Below are positions 48,534-57,602 of a stretch of DNA of 64,000 nt, piece by piece; position 1 is the first letter of the stretch, and the number at the start of each line of letters is the position of its first letter. The notes under the pieces are model-generated. The model was not told the DNA's origin and made no database searches. It was given only the letters and a program-made list of their open reading frames with translations. Source of the DNA: Bog-473 sp963850095 (lineage in GTDB: Bacteria > Actinomycetota > Acidimicrobiia > Acidimicrobiales > RAAP-2); NCBI GenBank assembly GCA_963850095.1, contig CAWKJX010000005.1, forward strand, positions 284,459 through 348,458. Reading direction: 5' to 3'. Made by a program: the position numbers and the translations under genes.

Positions 48534-49770
48534 TCACCCTGACGCCGAACCGCCCGTGTGGGGTGTCCGGTGGTCCGGGTAGGCGCTCGGCAGGACGGCG
48601 ACGGTCGCCTGAAGCTCGCGGTGGTCGCTCCCGGGCCCCGGTTGCGTGTCGATGGTGGTCACCGCCAACGAGGAGTTGGTGAGGACATGGTCGATGCGAA
48701 TGAGCGGCGGCAGAAGGAAGAAGTTCTGCGAGAAGGTCATGGCGAAGGGGTCACCCCGGGCCGCCGCGGCATCGGTCAAGCCGGTGTCCAATATGGCCCG
48801 GAAGCCGCGGTTTCCCCATGTGGCGTTGAAGTCGCCCACCATGAGGAGGGGAGCCGGCTTGCGGGTCTGGAGCGCCTGGTCGATCTTCTGCAGTTCCTGG
48901 GACCACTCCTGCAGCCCCGGGTTCGAGGGGGCGGTGGTGTGCACCACCCACAGCGGAATCGTGACGCCGGGGAGCTTGAGCGTCGTGCGGATGAGGTAGG
49001 GCAGGTCGCCGAAGTCTTCGAAGCCACCCGGCAACACACCGCCGGCCCCACCTCCTGGCCCGCCGCCGGGTCCACCACCGCCTCCGCCACCCGGCCCACC
49101 GCCGAATCCACCTCCCGGGAAGCCACCTCCCGGGAAGCCACCTCCGAAGTGACGCTGGAGCGAAGAGACCGTCGACGGGCCGAGGGGATAGCGACTGGCG
49201 ATGAAGTAGGCGCGGGCGCCGCTGCGCGAGACCTGGAAGCGGTAGGGCAGTCCGTGCAGGACACCCGACTGCTCAATCTGGGTGACGTCCGAGGGTGGAC
49301 ACTCCTCCAGGGTGACCAGGTCGGGGTGATAGGCGCGGATTTGGGCGATGTAGCCCGTCATCGACGTGTTCCCCTGGTAGACGTTGGCGTCGAGCACCCG
49401 GAGCTTGAACGCATCGCGGGCGGCGGCCGGCACCGGGGTGGAGGCGGTCAGCTCGGGCAGCCCGAAAGCGAGTTGCGCCACCACCACCAACAGGGAGGCG
49501 CCGAGCAGAAACCACTTGCGGCACACCCCGGCGGCCACGCCGACCACCAGGGCCGGGAGGCCGAGGAGCAGTCCCAGGCTGTTGGCGTAGGCGAAGTACT
49601 GGATGTCGTCCCAGGCGACGATCCGGAAGAAGACGACCACCAGCAGCACCCCCACGATGGCCCAACCGGTCACCTGCAACAGGAGGCCGACGGTGGCGAG
49701 CGGCGACCTCATCGGGGGGCGCGGCGGGCGGCGCGCTGTCCTCGTCCGGGGTGACGTCGACCTCACTCAT
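48534..49770 (-). CDS. Membrane-anchored EEP-fold protein with Gly-rich loop (frameshifted near start)
   Basis: About 411 aa; paralogue of 11591-12625. Three N-terminal membrane helices, then the EEP domain: VLDANVYQGNTSMTGYIAQI, LVTLEECPPSDV, FIASRYPL, LLMVGDFNATWGNRG, RIDHVL and an intact catalytic SDH (GPGSDHREL). An insertion of about 50 residues, FGGGFPGGGFPGG and so on, lies between PSTVSSLQRH and FEDFGDLPYL; the paralogue lacks it. ATG 49770 overlaps the upstream gene by eight bases, but its frame joins the rest only if C49713 is removed; otherwise the start is ATG 49712. It is likely coupled to the large membrane protein upstream. Confidence 0.78.
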
Positions 49771-52004
49771 GATTGCTGCTCGCGACGTCACGGCGGTGGC
49801 GCCTCCGAGTGTCGACGATCGTCCAGACGGCCAGCGCGACGAGAACCACCAGCGCCACGACGAACAGCGCGGGGTAGGTCCCGTAACCCCCGTAGTCGAA
49901 GGTCACCGTGTGCACGCCCGGCCCGACGACGACGCCGACCAGCGCGGGCGCCACCATGACCGTGGGGACGGGGCGTCCGTCCACCGTGGCCCGCCAGCCG
50001 GGGTCGTACGAGGCGCTCAGGACGACGGTGGCCCGGCGGTTCGTCTTGACGACGGCCCGCGCCTGGCCGTTGGCCAGGTCGGCCGACTGCACCACGACAT
50101 GGCCCGGCGACCCGGACGGCACCTCGCCCGGCGACGCCGTCGGCTGGGCCGCCCGGCCGCCGTTGAAGGCCACCGTGAGGTCGCGCTGCTCGTCGGTGAG
50201 CGGCGAGTCGAGCAGCTGCTCGCTCTGCGTGCCGACGTCGGCCCGGGTGGCGTGCAGCACGCCCGTGGTGTCGTAGACGTGGATGTAGCCGGGGTCGGGC
50301 AACGCCCACAGGCAGTAGTCACCGGAGCAGGCCACCCGGTTGGCGTCGACGGGCGGCGCCATCGACGCGGGCGTCACGATGTAGCCGATGCCGAAGAGCG
50401 GGTAGTCGCCCGGATTGGTGTCATCGAAGAAGTACTCGGGATCGGTCATGAGCGATGCCGTCCGCAGTGTGTAGCCCACCTCGTCGACGTCCTGGTTCTC
50501 GAGGTACTTGAACACGGGTACCGCCCCCACCAGGAAGTCGTTGCCCCAATTGGTCGGAGCGCCCGCGTAGACGCGGCCCCGTGGGTGAGCTTTCACGTAG
50601 TCGAGCAGCGTATTGATCTGCGGTTCCTGCTGCACATCGGCGCCGGCCTGGAGGCCGATGTTCGTGGCGTTGTGCGCGTCGTAGGTGTCGAGTGACGTCC
50701 AGGCCGGGGCCAGCACGATCACGAGCCCGACGATGCAGAGCCCGGCGACGACACCCCGCCAGGCCGGCTCGCCCGCCCAGCCGCGCCGCTCCTCGGGCAA
50801 GCAGGCGCGTGATGCCGCCGAGCACCAGCCGGCCCAGGAAGACGATGCCGATACCCGCCAGCAATATCCCCGACAGCTGCACGCCCATTTGGAAGCGGCG
50901 GATGAAGACGTCGCTGCTGCCGGGAATGATGTCGTAGAGCGCGCCCCACGTCGTGCGCCCGAAGGTCATGAGCAGCGTCGCCACCCAAATGGTGATCAGG
51001 GCGCGCCCGGCCACGTGGGTGCGCCAGCGCCAGATGCAGACCCCGATGCCCACCGCCACGAGGACGGTGACCACGGCCAGGCGCCCGTCGTCGTAGAGCT
51101 GTCCATCGAAGAGCCAGCTGAGAATCTGACGGGCCCCGTAGCCGTTCTCGAGCCCGGTCCCTTCGAGAATCTGGTTGCGGGCGGCAAAGTGAGACTGCGC
51201 CAGCAGCGGGACGATGACCCAGGCCGACGCCAACAGGGCACAGCCCCCGACGACGGCGGCACGACCGAGCCGGTGCCACAGGTCGGAGGGGACGAGGAAC
51301 GGCCACAGCACCAGCGGGACCAGTGCCAGGTACCCGGTCTCGTAGTGCAGCGCCAGCGTGAGCATGATGAAGACGACGGCGGGGAAGACGGCGCGCCGCG
51401 ACGAAAGGGCGCGGTAGGTGAAGCCCCACGCGAGCGGGAGCGTCCACGAGGCCCACAGTTGCGTCCACACGCCGTAGCCGACCCAGACGTAGGCCTTGGT
51501 CTCGTAGCCGATGCCGGCGGCCGAGGCGAGGAACGGGGACACGGCGGCCGCAGACGCCGCGGTCCAGCGGCTGAGCCCGAAGAGGCGGCCGCACCAGTAG
51601 ATGGTCAGGGGCCAGAGCGCCAGCAGGAGGTACATGGACCAGCGGAAGACGGTGTCGGGGTTGATCACCGTCCCGATCAGGCCGGACACCATCGACGGCA
51701 GGCTCTGGTAGTGCAGGTACTGGGGCGATCCGAGTCCCAGGTCGGGGAACCAACTGGTCAGCGGCAGGTGCCCGTTCTTGATCCGGTAGGCGGCGAAGCG
51801 CACCATCTGCTCGTGAATGGAGCTGTCGTCGAGGTAGGGCACGGCACGCAGCTCGGGCCGGAGCTCCCACAGGCCCCAGGCCAGGGCGAGGGCGACCAGG
51901 AGCCACGGGCCGAACCACGTCCAGGGCGACCCCGGCGGAGGCGGCGCCGGGGTCGCCTTCTGCGCCGGATCTTCGGGCTCGGCCGATACCTCGGTCGTGG
52001 TCAC
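49763..52004 (-). CDS. Large polytopic membrane protein, YfhO-like (frameshifted)
   Basis: About 746 aa from GTG 52004. About a dozen predicted membrane segments. The N-terminal half resembles GT-C/YfhO-type membrane proteins (DSSIHEQMVRFAAYRIKNGH, SWFPDLGLGSPQYLHYQ, HYETGYLALVPLVLWPFL). The C-terminal half carries a roughly 250-residue outside domain (TSLDTYDAHNATNIGLQAG, GAPTNWGNDFL, SASYDPGWRATVDG) and a last helix (FVVALVVLVALAVWTIV). Related proteins transfer sugars from lipid carriers at the cell surface, but no catalytic residue is certain. The frame breaks at C50794, where its removal reads RLLAQERRGWAGE. Its stop overlaps the EEP gene by eight bases. Confidence 0.65.
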
Positions 52005-52181
52005 GGGGCGTGGCGGACCAGCACGGAGGACGGCACGCCACCATGATGCCGGGTCGAGCCGTCGGGGAGGGGTCCGCCCCGGCGGTGTTTTCCACGACGT
52101 CCACGGTGGTCGGGGCAGCGACGCAGCCGCCCGTCACGCACGCGGGCGCGGTCCGGCCGGACACTTGGACTAGAAACCTCC

Positions 52182-52254
52182 GGGGCTGTAGCTCAGTGGT
52201 TAGAGCAGAGGACTCATAATCCTTGGGTCGTGGGTTCGATCCCCACCAGCCCTA
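52182..52254 (+). tRNA. tRNA with CAT anticodon (Met or Ile2)
   Basis: Cloverleaf: acceptor GGGGCTG pairs with CAGCCCT (closing G-U), D-arm GCTC/GAGC, anticodon loop CTCATAA, T-arm GTGGG-TTCGATC-CCCAC, discriminator A. No CCA is encoded. The CAT anticodon fits elongator tRNA-Met or, if the C34 is modified to lysidine, tRNA-Ile2; the sequence alone does not decide. It is not an initiator because the first pair is G-U and the anticodon stem lacks the three G-C pairs. Confidence 0.9.
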
Positions 52255-52292
52255 CGTCTTCTCTGTTTTGGTCCGGGTGATCCGGGACGAGA

Positions 52293-52350
52293 GAGGTTCG
52301 CCTGATCCTTGACAGAGGTTCGGGTGATCTTGACAGGGGTTCGGGTGATC
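52293..52350. repeat. Short imperfect tandem repeat after tRNA
   Basis: Three imperfect copies of about 21 bases beginning GAGGTTCG or GGGGTTCG and containing TGATC, directly downstream of the CAT tRNA. Contiguous units without spacers; no coding or regulatory role is visible. Confidence 0.6.
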
Positions 52351-52520
52351 CTCGAAGCCTCGGCCCCTTCAATCGGCGAACGGTAAACGCGTGGGTGCAG
52401 CGTTTCCGTGCAGAACTCCCGGCGCACCGCCGAGGCCAACTGACGACCGCCGCTGCCACCCGGCCACCGATGGATCCGGGGCGCACGCAACAGGGACCGC
52501 AACAGGTGAGGGCGGAGACC

Positions 52521-52826
52521 CTACGAGGACTCCCCGGCCGCCCAGGCCACCGCCCCACCCGCCAAGTTCTCCGCCGTCCAGCCGGCGTCGCTCAGCGCCT
52601 GCGCCGCCGTGGCCGAGCGACCGCCCATGTGGCAGGCCACCACGATGGTCACGTCCCGGGGCACCTCGTCGAGCCGCTCGCCGAGCTGGCCGAGGGGGAT
52701 GTTCACCCCGATCGGGTAGGCCCAGGCCTCCACCTCGTCGGGCTCGCGCACGTCCAACAAGAAGACGTCCTCGCCCCGGGCGATCCTTGCCTTGACTTCG
52801 TCCGGCTCCACCTCGCGGTATGGCAT
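52521..52826 (-). CDS. Rhodanese-like sulfurtransferase
   Basis: 101 aa single rhodanese domain. LLDVREPDEVEAWAYPIGVN and the active loop ACHMGGRSA with C65 are intact, so it can carry a persulfide. It may donate sulfur for tRNA thiolation, cofactors or cyanide detoxification. No signal peptide. It faces the PH-domain gene with 66 bases between the two starts. Confidence 0.88.
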   Translation of the reverse strand: MPYREVEPDEVKARIARGEDVFLLDVREPDEVEAWAYPIGVNIPLGQLGERLDEVPRDVTIVVACHMGGRSATAAQALSDAGWTAENLAGGAVAWAAGESS

Positions 52827-52892
52827 CGCCCCAGGCTATGTCGCCGTCCCCATGTGCCCCAGCCGGGCCGGCACCGCCGGTACTGTGGTCCG

Positions 52893-53723
52893 GTGCCCTT
52901 CTCGCGCAAGCTCCTCAACTCGGACGAGGAGCTGCTGGCCGAGTTGCGACCGCACTGGATCTTCCTCTTCGGTCCACTGTTCACTTCCATCGGGACCTGG
53001 CTGGTGATCATCGTCATTTTGATCCTGTGGCACCACGCGCCGGGGTGGACCAACTACCCCTTCCTCATCATCGCCCTCATCCCGGCGGTCTGGCTCGTAG
53101 GGCGCTTCGTGCGCTGGCGCTCCTACGTCATTGCCATCACCTCGAACCGGATTTTCGTACGACAGGGGATCCTCGGGCGCGACACCGTCCAGCTGCGCCT
53201 GCAGCGCGTCACCGAGCTCAACACCTCGCAGTCCCTCATAGAGCGCATGCTCGGTGTCGGCCGGATCATCATCGACGTGCAGGGCGAGGACGACTCCATG
53301 GTGCTCGAGTACGTGCGCAGGCCGGTGGTCGTCCAGCGCGTGCTCAACTCGCTCATCAACGAGCTCGTCAGCGGCGGCCAGCGCGAAGAGATCCCGGTCG
53401 ACATGCTGCCCTTCGACGAGCGTGCCGGGGCCCGACGCCCCGCCAAGCACGACGAGCAGGACGGGCACGACGAGACCGACCAGACCGACACCGACCATGG
53501 GAACGACACTCCGCCCTTCGGCCAGACCGCCGTGCCCGGCGACAGCGCCGATCCGGCGGCCCCGACCCCCGCCTCCGAGCCGCGACCAGCGACACCCGCC
53601 CAGGGTGCCGCTCCCTTCGAAATACGTGACCGGCTCATTGAGCTCGACGACCTGCGCAAGCGCGGCATCATCTCCGAAGAGGAGTTCGCCGCCAAGAAGA
53701 GCGAGCTGCTGAACCGGATTTGA
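52893..53723 (+). CDS. Membrane PH-domain protein (YdbS/DUF304-like) with SHOCT tail
   Basis: 276 aa from GTG 52893. Two membrane helices at about residues 27-70 (IGTWLVIIVILILWHH, FLIIALIPAVWLVG), then a bacterial PH domain (ITSNRIFVRQGILGRDTVQL, VLGVGRIIIDVQGEDD-like GVGRIIIDVQGEDD). A disordered Asp/His-rich region (DEQDGHDETDQTD) follows. The C-terminal SHOCT motif LDDLRKRGIISEEEFAAKKS is complete. Such proteins sit in the membrane and probably bind partners via PH and SHOCT; function is unknown. The start was chosen by the open frame and the conserved VPFSRKLLN beginning. Confidence 0.82.
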   Translation: MPFSRKLLNSDEELLAELRPHWIFLFGPLFTSIGTWLVIIVILILWHHAPGWTNYPFLIIALIPAVWLVGRFVRWRSYVIAITSNRIFVRQGILGRDTVQLRLQRVTELNTSQSLIERMLGVGRIIIDVQGEDDSMVLEYVRRPVVVQRVLNSLINELVSGGQREEIPVDMLPFDERAGARRPAKHDEQDGHDETDQTDTDHGNDTPPFGQTAVPGDSADPAAPTPASEPRPATPAQGAAPFEIRDRLIELDDLRKRGIISEEEFAAKKSELLNRI

Positions 53724-53858
53724 GCTGAATTCGGGCTGAATCGAATTGAGCGGACGGGCCACCACGGACCCTCACGAGCGTCCAGTTCGGCGAGATCATC
53801 GCCTCGGCCTGAGACCGCGGCGCCGCCCGGAAATGGCCGCGAACCGGCTCGGACTACC

Positions 53859-54110
53859 GTGGACGGCGTGAGCCTCCCTCGATACCGCTGCGACGGCTGC
53901 GGCAACCTCACCCGCTTCGACGTCACCATTTCCCAGCAGACCAAGGCCTTCCACCACTACACGGTCGGTGGTGAGCTCGAGATCGAGGACGAGGAGGTGT
54001 TGAGCCGGCACGTGGACGAGGTGGTGTGCCGCTGGTGTGGCCACGGGCGCAGCATCGTCGAGATCACCGACGAGGAGCACCCGGAGGGCGCGCCGTCGAC
54101 GGTCCCGTGA
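53859..54110 (+). CDS. Small zinc-ribbon protein
   Basis: 83 aa. Two CxxC pairs (C11-D-G-C14 and C57-R-W-C60) suggest a zinc ribbon; the middle is QQTKAFHHYTVGGELEIE, seen in a conserved but uncharacterised actinobacterial family. GTG 53868 (VSLPRYRCDGCG) is an alternative start. Its stop overlaps the next gene by four bases (GTGA). Function unknown. Confidence 0.68.
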   Translation: MDGVSLPRYRCDGCGNLTRFDVTISQQTKAFHHYTVGGELEIEDEEVLSRHVDEVVCRWCGHGRSIVEITDEEHPEGAPSTVP

Positions 54111-54601
54111 CCGAGCCGCCGGCAGACATCCTGCGCCGGCTGCGTCCCATCCCGACCACCGCCGGTCCGCCCCGGACGCGCCCGCGCGACGTCGAGGGCG
54201 TCCGGCCCGACGGCACGCCCTGCCGGATCGGCGTCACGGGGGCCGCCGCACCGACCCTGCTCCTGTTCCTCGCGGCGGATTGCCTCGGCTGCCGCGACCT
54301 GTGGGAGGGCTTGGCCGAGCTGCAGGACGGTCTCGGTTCCCGCGCCCGGCTGGCCGTCGTCACCAAGAGTCCCGGCGACGTGGACCCCACCGCGGTGGCT
54401 GCCCTGGCCGGCGACGCGCCCGGCCGCCACGGCGTCGAGGTCGTCATGAGCACGGCCGCCTTCGCCGACTACCGCGCCGCCGCTCCCTTCTATGCCGTGG
54501 CCGCATCACACGCCGTGCTGGCCGAGGGCGTCGCCTGGGGCGTCGAGGACACCGTGGGCACGGCCCTGGCGGCCCTGGCGACCTTGCCGCCCGAGCACTG
54601 A
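54107..54601 (+). CDS. Thioredoxin-fold protein
   Basis: 164 aa. LLLFLAADCLGCRDLWEGLA carries a C59-L-G-C62 active-site pair followed by a thioredoxin-like pattern (VTKSPGDV, APFYAVAASHAVLAEGVAWG). It probably performs thiol-disulfide exchange; the substrate is unknown. GTG 54107 overlaps the upstream stop (GTGA), so it is coupled to the zinc-ribbon gene. Confidence 0.7.
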   Translation: MTEPPADILRRLRPIPTTAGPPRTRPRDVEGVRPDGTPCRIGVTGAAAPTLLLFLAADCLGCRDLWEGLAELQDGLGSRARLAVVTKSPGDVDPTAVAALAGDAPGRHGVEVVMSTAAFADYRAAAPFYAVAASHAVLAEGVAWGVEDTVGTALAALATLPPEH

Positions 54602-54667
54602 GCCGATGACCAGCCCGCCTGTCACAGCCCTCGGTCACCATGACTCCGAACAGAGAGGGTCACGCAC

Positions 54668-54919
54668 ATGGCGAGTTCCAGGGACATCACCGCCGGCCGC
54701 GACGCCGGTGCCTCCGAGCCCGAGGGCGGGCTCACCATCGACTGCGACTGCTGCACGCTGCGCGACACCGACGCGTGCGACGACTGCGTCGTCTCCTTCC
54801 TTCTGGGGCGGGAGCCCGACGACGCCGTCGTCATCGACGCCGACGAGGCGCGGGCCATGCGCATGCTCGAGCGGGCCGGCCTCGTGCCGACGCTCCGCTT
54901 CAGCACCACGGCGTCGTAG
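54668..54919 (+). CDS. Cys-rich small conserved protein
   Basis: 83 aa with a cluster of cysteines (C26, C28, C29, C37, C40) in IDCDCCTLRDTDACDDC, then a conserved VVSFLLGREPDDAVVIDADE. The family occurs in actinobacteria upstream of PimB-like genes. The cysteines could bind a metal or an iron-sulfur cluster; no function is known. Confidence 0.72.
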   Translation: MASSRDITAGRDAGASEPEGGLTIDCDCCTLRDTDACDDCVVSFLLGREPDDAVVIDADEARAMRMLERAGLVPTLRFSTTAS

Positions 54920-54955
54920 AGCGGGCGCCGTCCCACCGGACGTCCGGGTGGGGTC

Positions 54956-56101
54956 GTGAAGCGCCACCTGCTCGTCACCAACGACTTCCCGCCCAAGGTC
55001 GGCGGCATCCAGAACTACCTCTGGGACCTGTGGCGCCGGCTCGACCCGGCTTCCTACGTCGTCCTGACGGCGTCCTCCCATCCCGACGCCCCCGCCTTCG
55101 ACGCCGCCCAGGCCGCTCGCGGCGTCCACATAGAGCGGGTGCCCGGCTCCACCCTGTTCTTCCCCACACCCGGCGCCCGCGACGCCGTCCTGCGGTGCGT
55201 GGCCGCCCACGAAATCGACCTGGTGCTGCTCGACCCGGTGCTACCCCTCGGGTTGCTCGGCCCGCGCCTCGGCCTGCCCTACGGCGTCATCCTCCACGGC
55301 GCCGAGGTCACCGTGCCCGGGCGCCTGCCTGCCTCACGCCAGGCCCTGGCGGGCGTCCTGCAGGGCGCGTCCGTCGTCATCTCGGCCGGCGGCTACCCGG
55401 CCGCCGAGGCACGGCGCGCCGCCGCGGACCTGGCGGCGCCGGTCGTCTCCATCCCGCCCGGGGTCGACGCCACGGCCATTGCGCCCCTCGGGGCGGCCGA
55501 GCGCCGCGCCGTGCGGGCGCGCCTGGGCCTGCCGGCCCGGGGGCCGCTCGTCGTCAGTGTGAGCCGGCTGGTGCCGCGCAAGGGCCTCGACGTCCTGATT
55601 GAGGCGGCCACCCGCCTGGGCCCGTCCTACCCCGACCTGGTCGTGGCCATCGCCGGTGCCGGCCGCGAGCTGGCCCACCTCGAGCGGCAGGCCGAGCGGA
55701 GCGCCGTGACCGTACGGGTGCTGGGCCGGGTGGACGACGAGGACCGGGCCGGCCTGCTCGGCGCGGCCGACCTCTTCGTCATGGCCTGCCGCTCCCGCTG
55801 GCTCGGCCTGGAGCAGGAGGGTTTCGGCATCGTGTTCCTCGAGGCCGCGGCGGCGGGCGTCGCCCAAATCGCCGGGGCCAGCGGCGGGGCCGCCGAGGCG
55901 GTCGAGCACGGGGTGACGGGCCTGGTGGTGGACGAGCCCGGCGACCCGGGGGCCCTGGCCGAGGCCATGCGTACCCTGCTGGCCGATCCGACCCGGCGCC
56001 GGCGCATGGGCCGGGCCGCCCGGAAACGGGTGCAGGAGGATTTCGACACGGACGTTCTCGCTTCTAGGCTGGCCGACGCCCTGGCCGGAGTGGCAGTCTG
56101 A
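54956..56101 (+). CDS. pimB: GT4 mannosyltransferase, PimB-like
   Basis: 381 aa, GT-B fold. LLVTNDFPPKVGGIQNYLWD is the hallmark of PimB', which adds mannose from GDP-mannose to PIM1 in phosphatidylinositol mannoside synthesis. Also VVSVSRLVPRKGLDVLIEA, FVMACRSRWLGLEQEGFGIV and FLEAAAAGV, the E-x7-E retaining GT4 motif. GTG 54956 follows the Cys-rich gene. The surrounding order (small Cys protein, pimB, SRPBCC, kinase) parallels the mycobacterial Rv2185c-Rv2188c neighbourhood. The exact acceptor cannot be proved. Confidence 0.82.
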   Translation: MKRHLLVTNDFPPKVGGIQNYLWDLWRRLDPASYVVLTASSHPDAPAFDAAQAARGVHIERVPGSTLFFPTPGARDAVLRCVAAHEIDLVLLDPVLPLGLLGPRLGLPYGVILHGAEVTVPGRLPASRQALAGVLQGASVVISAGGYPAAEARRAAADLAAPVVSIPPGVDATAIAPLGAAERRAVRARLGLPARGPLVVSVSRLVPRKGLDVLIEAATRLGPSYPDLVVAIAGAGRELAHLERQAERSAVTVRVLGRVDDEDRAGLLGAADLFVMACRSRWLGLEQEGFGIVFLEAAAAGVAQIAGASGGAAEAVEHGVTGLVVDEPGDPGALAEAMRTLLADPTRRRRMGRAARKRVQEDFDTDVLASRLADALAGVAV

Positions 56102-56144
56102 CTCGGCACCCGGGCGAGGGGCACGACAGGAAGGACCACTGACC

Positions 56145-56588
56145 GTGGCGGAACAGGCCACCGAGCACATGTCGGTAGCGGCAGCACCCGAGCGGTGCTT
56201 TGCCGTCGCGGCAGACCTCGAGCGTTACCCCGAGTTCTTCAACGACGTGAAGGAGGTCGAGGTCAAGGAGCGTGACGACGAGGGCCGCCCGCTGCTCGTC
56301 ACCTTCCGCGCCGCCGCCTTCGGCCGGAGCACGAGCTACACCCTGGCCTACGACTACTCCGACGCACCCCACACCTTGGCGTGGAATCTGACGCAGGGCG
56401 ACATCACCACGAAGCTCGACGGAAGCTACGTCTTCGACCCGGCGGAGGGCGGCGGCACCGACGTCACCTATCACCTCGAGGCCGAGTTGCGGGTGCCCAT
56501 CCCCGGTTTCATAAAGATGCGGGCGACGAGCCGGATCATGACGTACGCGCTGCGGGACCTGAGGGCAAGGATCGAATCCACCTCGTGA
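56145..56588 (+). CDS. SRPBCC (polyketide cyclase/dehydrase-like) protein
   Basis: 147 aa helix-grip fold: VAADLERYPEFFNDVKEVEV and GGGTDVTYHLEAEL place it with START/SRPBCC lipid- or ligand-binding proteins, such as mycobacterial TB16.3. It follows pimB by 43 bases and overlaps the ROK gene start by four (GTGA). It may bind a lipid intermediate. GTG 56145 chosen. Confidence 0.82.
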   Translation: MAEQATEHMSVAAAPERCFAVAADLERYPEFFNDVKEVEVKERDDEGRPLLVTFRAAAFGRSTSYTLAYDYSDAPHTLAWNLTQGDITTKLDGSYVFDPAEGGGTDVTYHLEAELRVPIPGFIKMRATSRIMTYALRDLRARIESTS

Positions 56589-57602
56589 GCCCGGGCTCCG
56601 GCCCGCCGCAGCGCACCGCCGTGACGTACGGGGTCGACATCGGGGGCACCAAGGTGCTCGGCGTGGCCCTCAGCCCCTCCGACGACATCGTGGCCGAGGC
56701 GCGTGTCCCGACCCCGACCGGCACCCGCGCCATTGTGGGCAGCCACGTGGCCGACGCCGTGGCCGCCGTGGTCCGCGAGCTCGACGGCGCCGCGCCCCGG
56801 GCGGCGGACCCGGTGACGGTCCGGCCCCGGTCGGCGTGGGCGCGCCCGGCATGGTCGACCGCCACGGGCGACTGTGTTTCGCGCCCAACCTGCCCCAGGC
56901 CCACGGCGTCGACTGGACCGAGCTGATCGGCGGCCGCCTGCCGGGGCGCGACGTCCTCATTGAGAACGACGCCAACTTCGCCGTGCTGGCCGAGCACCGG
57001 CTCGGCGCCGCCCGCGGCTATCGCCACGTCCTCATGGTGACGCTGGGCACCGGCATCGGGGGTGGCATCGTGATGGACGGGCGGGTGCAGGTCGGCGCGG
57101 TCGGGTTTCGCCGGGGAGATCGGGCACGTGGTGGTCGACCCGGCCGGACCAGCCTGCCCCTGCGGCCGGCGGGGCTGCTGGGAGCGCTTCGCCTCCGGAG
57201 CCGGCATGGCCGTTCTGGCCCGCGAGGCCGCGCTGGCCGGGAAGCTCGACGAGGTGGTCAGGCTGGCCGGCGGTGATCCCGAGAACGTGCGCGGCGAGGA
57301 CGTGTCCGCCGCGGCGGCCGCCGGTGACACCGCGGCGCAGGGGGTGATCCGCGAGGTCGGCTGGTGGGTCGGCTTCGGCCTGGCCAACCTCGCCGCCACC
57401 TTGGACCCCGAGTGCTTCGTGCTCGGTGGCGGGCTGCTGCAGGCGGGCGACCTCCTGTTGGCGTCGGCCCGTGTCACCTTCGCCGAGTTGGTGGAGGGCG
57501 GCGACCGGCGCCCGCTGGCCGTGGTGGTGCCCGCGGCGTTCGGCGAGCACGCCGGCGCGGTCGGTGCCGCGCTCGGCGGCGCGCCAGGGTGGGTTGTGGT
57601 GA
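56585..57602 (+). CDS. ROK-family sugar kinase (several frameshifts)
   Basis: About 337 aa intended. YGVDIGGTKVLGVAL (ATP phosphate-binding), GAPGMVDRHGRL, LIENDANFAVLAEHRLGAAR, TLGTGIGGGIVMDG and the zinc motif CPCGRRGCWERFASG identify a ROK glucokinase-like enzyme. Three frame disruptions exist: near 56826 (unresolved, a net one-base deficit), at C57102 (its removal reads GAVGFAGEIGHVV) and at C57574 (its removal gives GAALAARQGGLW and a TGA at 57600 that overlaps the next ATG as TGATG). Without the last repair the frame runs on into the LLM gene and looks like a fusion. Substrate probably glucose or an N-acyl sugar. Confidence 0.78.
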
